Assembly: GCA_964525165.1 (NCBI GenBank)
Contig: CAZGGG010000105.1
Location: 1 to 7,271, forward strand
DNA: 7,271 nt
Origin: JAWLFI01 sp964525165
Lineage (GTDB): Bacteria; Bacteroidota; Bacteroidia; Chitinophagales; Saprospiraceae
Direction of reading: 5' to 3'
In this document: in pieces, positions 6,919-7,271 of the stretch
Layout of the letters: the number at the start of each line of letters is the position of its first letter
How positions within the stretch are numbered: position 1 is the stretch's first letter
Made by a program: the position numbers and the translations under genes
Notes under the pieces: model-generated
What the model was told of the DNA's origin: nothing
Databases searched by the model: none
What the model saw: only the letters and a program-made list of their open reading frames with translations

Positions 6919-7271
6919 ATGGACGGCACCTTCATATTGTGGATTTTAATAGGCTTGGGCTTTCCCATTGTAATGAATGGAATGGGACGATGGGCCCAAA
7001 GGCAATGGAAGTCTGATGAATCCAATCGCATCCGTTATTACAGGCAAGCTGCCGGGCTGTTGTGGGTGTTTATGGTGATCTACCTTGCCATTTATTTGTG
7101 GGATGGAGCGATTTCATGGCCTTGGGCGATGCCCTTTGATTTGCCCGTCTGGATCGCTGCTGCAGGCATCATCGTCTATACCCTCTATCAATGGCGCAGT
7201 TTGCAGTCCGTGACCGAGGAAGAGGCCACAGAAATTCCGGAGCGATTAGGGGCTGCCTATGATTGGCTTCC
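6919..7271 (+). CDS. Polytopic membrane protein, probable CPBP-family intramembrane protease (3' end missing)
   Basis: The open frame from ATG 6919 runs off the right edge after 117 full codons. Three hydrophobic segments are visible: about residues 4-20, 47-66 (L-L-W-V-F-M-V-I-Y) and 74-91 (L-P-V-W-I-A-A-A-G). An amphipathic stretch follows (T-E-I-P-E-R-L-G-A-A-Y-D-W-L-P). This resembles the N-terminal region of bacteroidotal CPBP (CAAX-protease/bacteriocin-processing) enzymes, in which such a stretch leads into the helix with the catalytic E-E-x-x-x-R motif. That motif would lie beyond the window, so the family call is inference from layout only. The start is supported by the duplicated copy at 5286, where the ATG and upstream sequence are conserved. 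No separate promoter is clear between 6755 and 6918. Base composition is closer to clpB than to the lipoprotein genes. Confidence 0.6.
   Translation, partial: MDGTFILWILIGLGFPIVMNGMGRWAQRQWKSDESNRIRYYRQAAGLLWVFMVIYLAIYLWDGAISWPWAMPFDLPVWIAAAGIIVYTLYQWRSLQSVTEEEATEIPERLGAAYDWL

Larger units (their letters stand above)
5418..7056 (+). repeat. Tandem duplication, copy 2 (full length)
   Basis: Second copy of the duplicated unit. It starts at GCCGG (5418) with sequence related to the clpB terminator: GCCGG, one changed and one inserted base, GCTTCCAT, then GCTTTA at the matching distance. It continues through the promoter, the long lipoprotein gene and the spacer with its terminator, to codon 46 of the membrane-protein gene (7051-7056), after which only the intact gene continues. 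The 5' arm of the clpB hairpin is replaced by membrane-protein sequence, so the terminator is not functional here. Confidence 0.75.

Noticed and set aside
4353..7271. Insertion sequence or transposon as the source of the repeated segment
   Set aside because: No transposase, terminal inverted repeats or target-site duplications; the repeat boundaries coincide with a gene body and a terminator, fitting tandem duplication.
4474..7271. Defence or toxin-immunity system built from paired lipoproteins and a membrane protease
   Set aside because: No toxin, nuclease, immunity or known defence domain is visible, and the pairing is explained by tandem duplication.

Overview
The window looks like a chromosomal segment of a Bacteroidota bacterium. 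This rests on an M14 metallopeptidase of a type I know from that phylum, a bacteroidotal-style ClpB, lipoprotein signals ending F-S-C, AT-rich leaders without clear Shine-Dalgarno sequences, and promoter-like TTG-N19-TTAATTTG elements. A narrower placement (for example Saprospiria or Cytophagia) would be a guess. All genes I can support lie on the + strand.

Layout. (1) 1-1523: the C-terminal part of an M14 zinc carboxypeptidase-like protein, cut by the left edge. (2) 1660-4326: complete clpB, followed by a strong hairpin terminator (4349-4385). (3) 4416-6754: two paralogous putative lipoprotein genes of no family I recognise. The first is short (216 aa), the second long (403 aa), and each has its own near-identical promoter block. 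(4) 5286-5435, between them: a broken copy of the 5' end of the last gene. (5) 6865-6912: a second hairpin terminator. (6) 6919-7271: the start of a polytopic membrane protein, probably a CPBP-family intramembrane protease, cut by the right edge.

The most informative structure is the history of 4353-7056. It reads as one ancient tandem duplication of the unit [3' part of the clpB terminator - promoter - lipoprotein gene - spacer - first 46 codons of the membrane-protein gene]. The junction is readable: the membrane-protein copy stops matching its parent at GCCGGG (5418-5423) and continues into sequence matching the clpB terminator from its own GCCGG (4353). The unit is 1633 bp in copy 2 but about 1065 bp in copy 1, and most of the difference is the missing 3' half of the first lipoprotein gene. 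The lipoprotein pair and the membrane-protein pair are both about 75% identical by hand count, which fits a single old event.

M14 and ClpB are ordinary conserved genes (peptide hydrolysis, protein disaggregation). The lipoprotein/membrane-protein block is accessory, visibly AT-richer in the lipoprotein genes, and of unknown role. I see no RNA genes, CRISPR array, insertion sequence or recognisable defence system.
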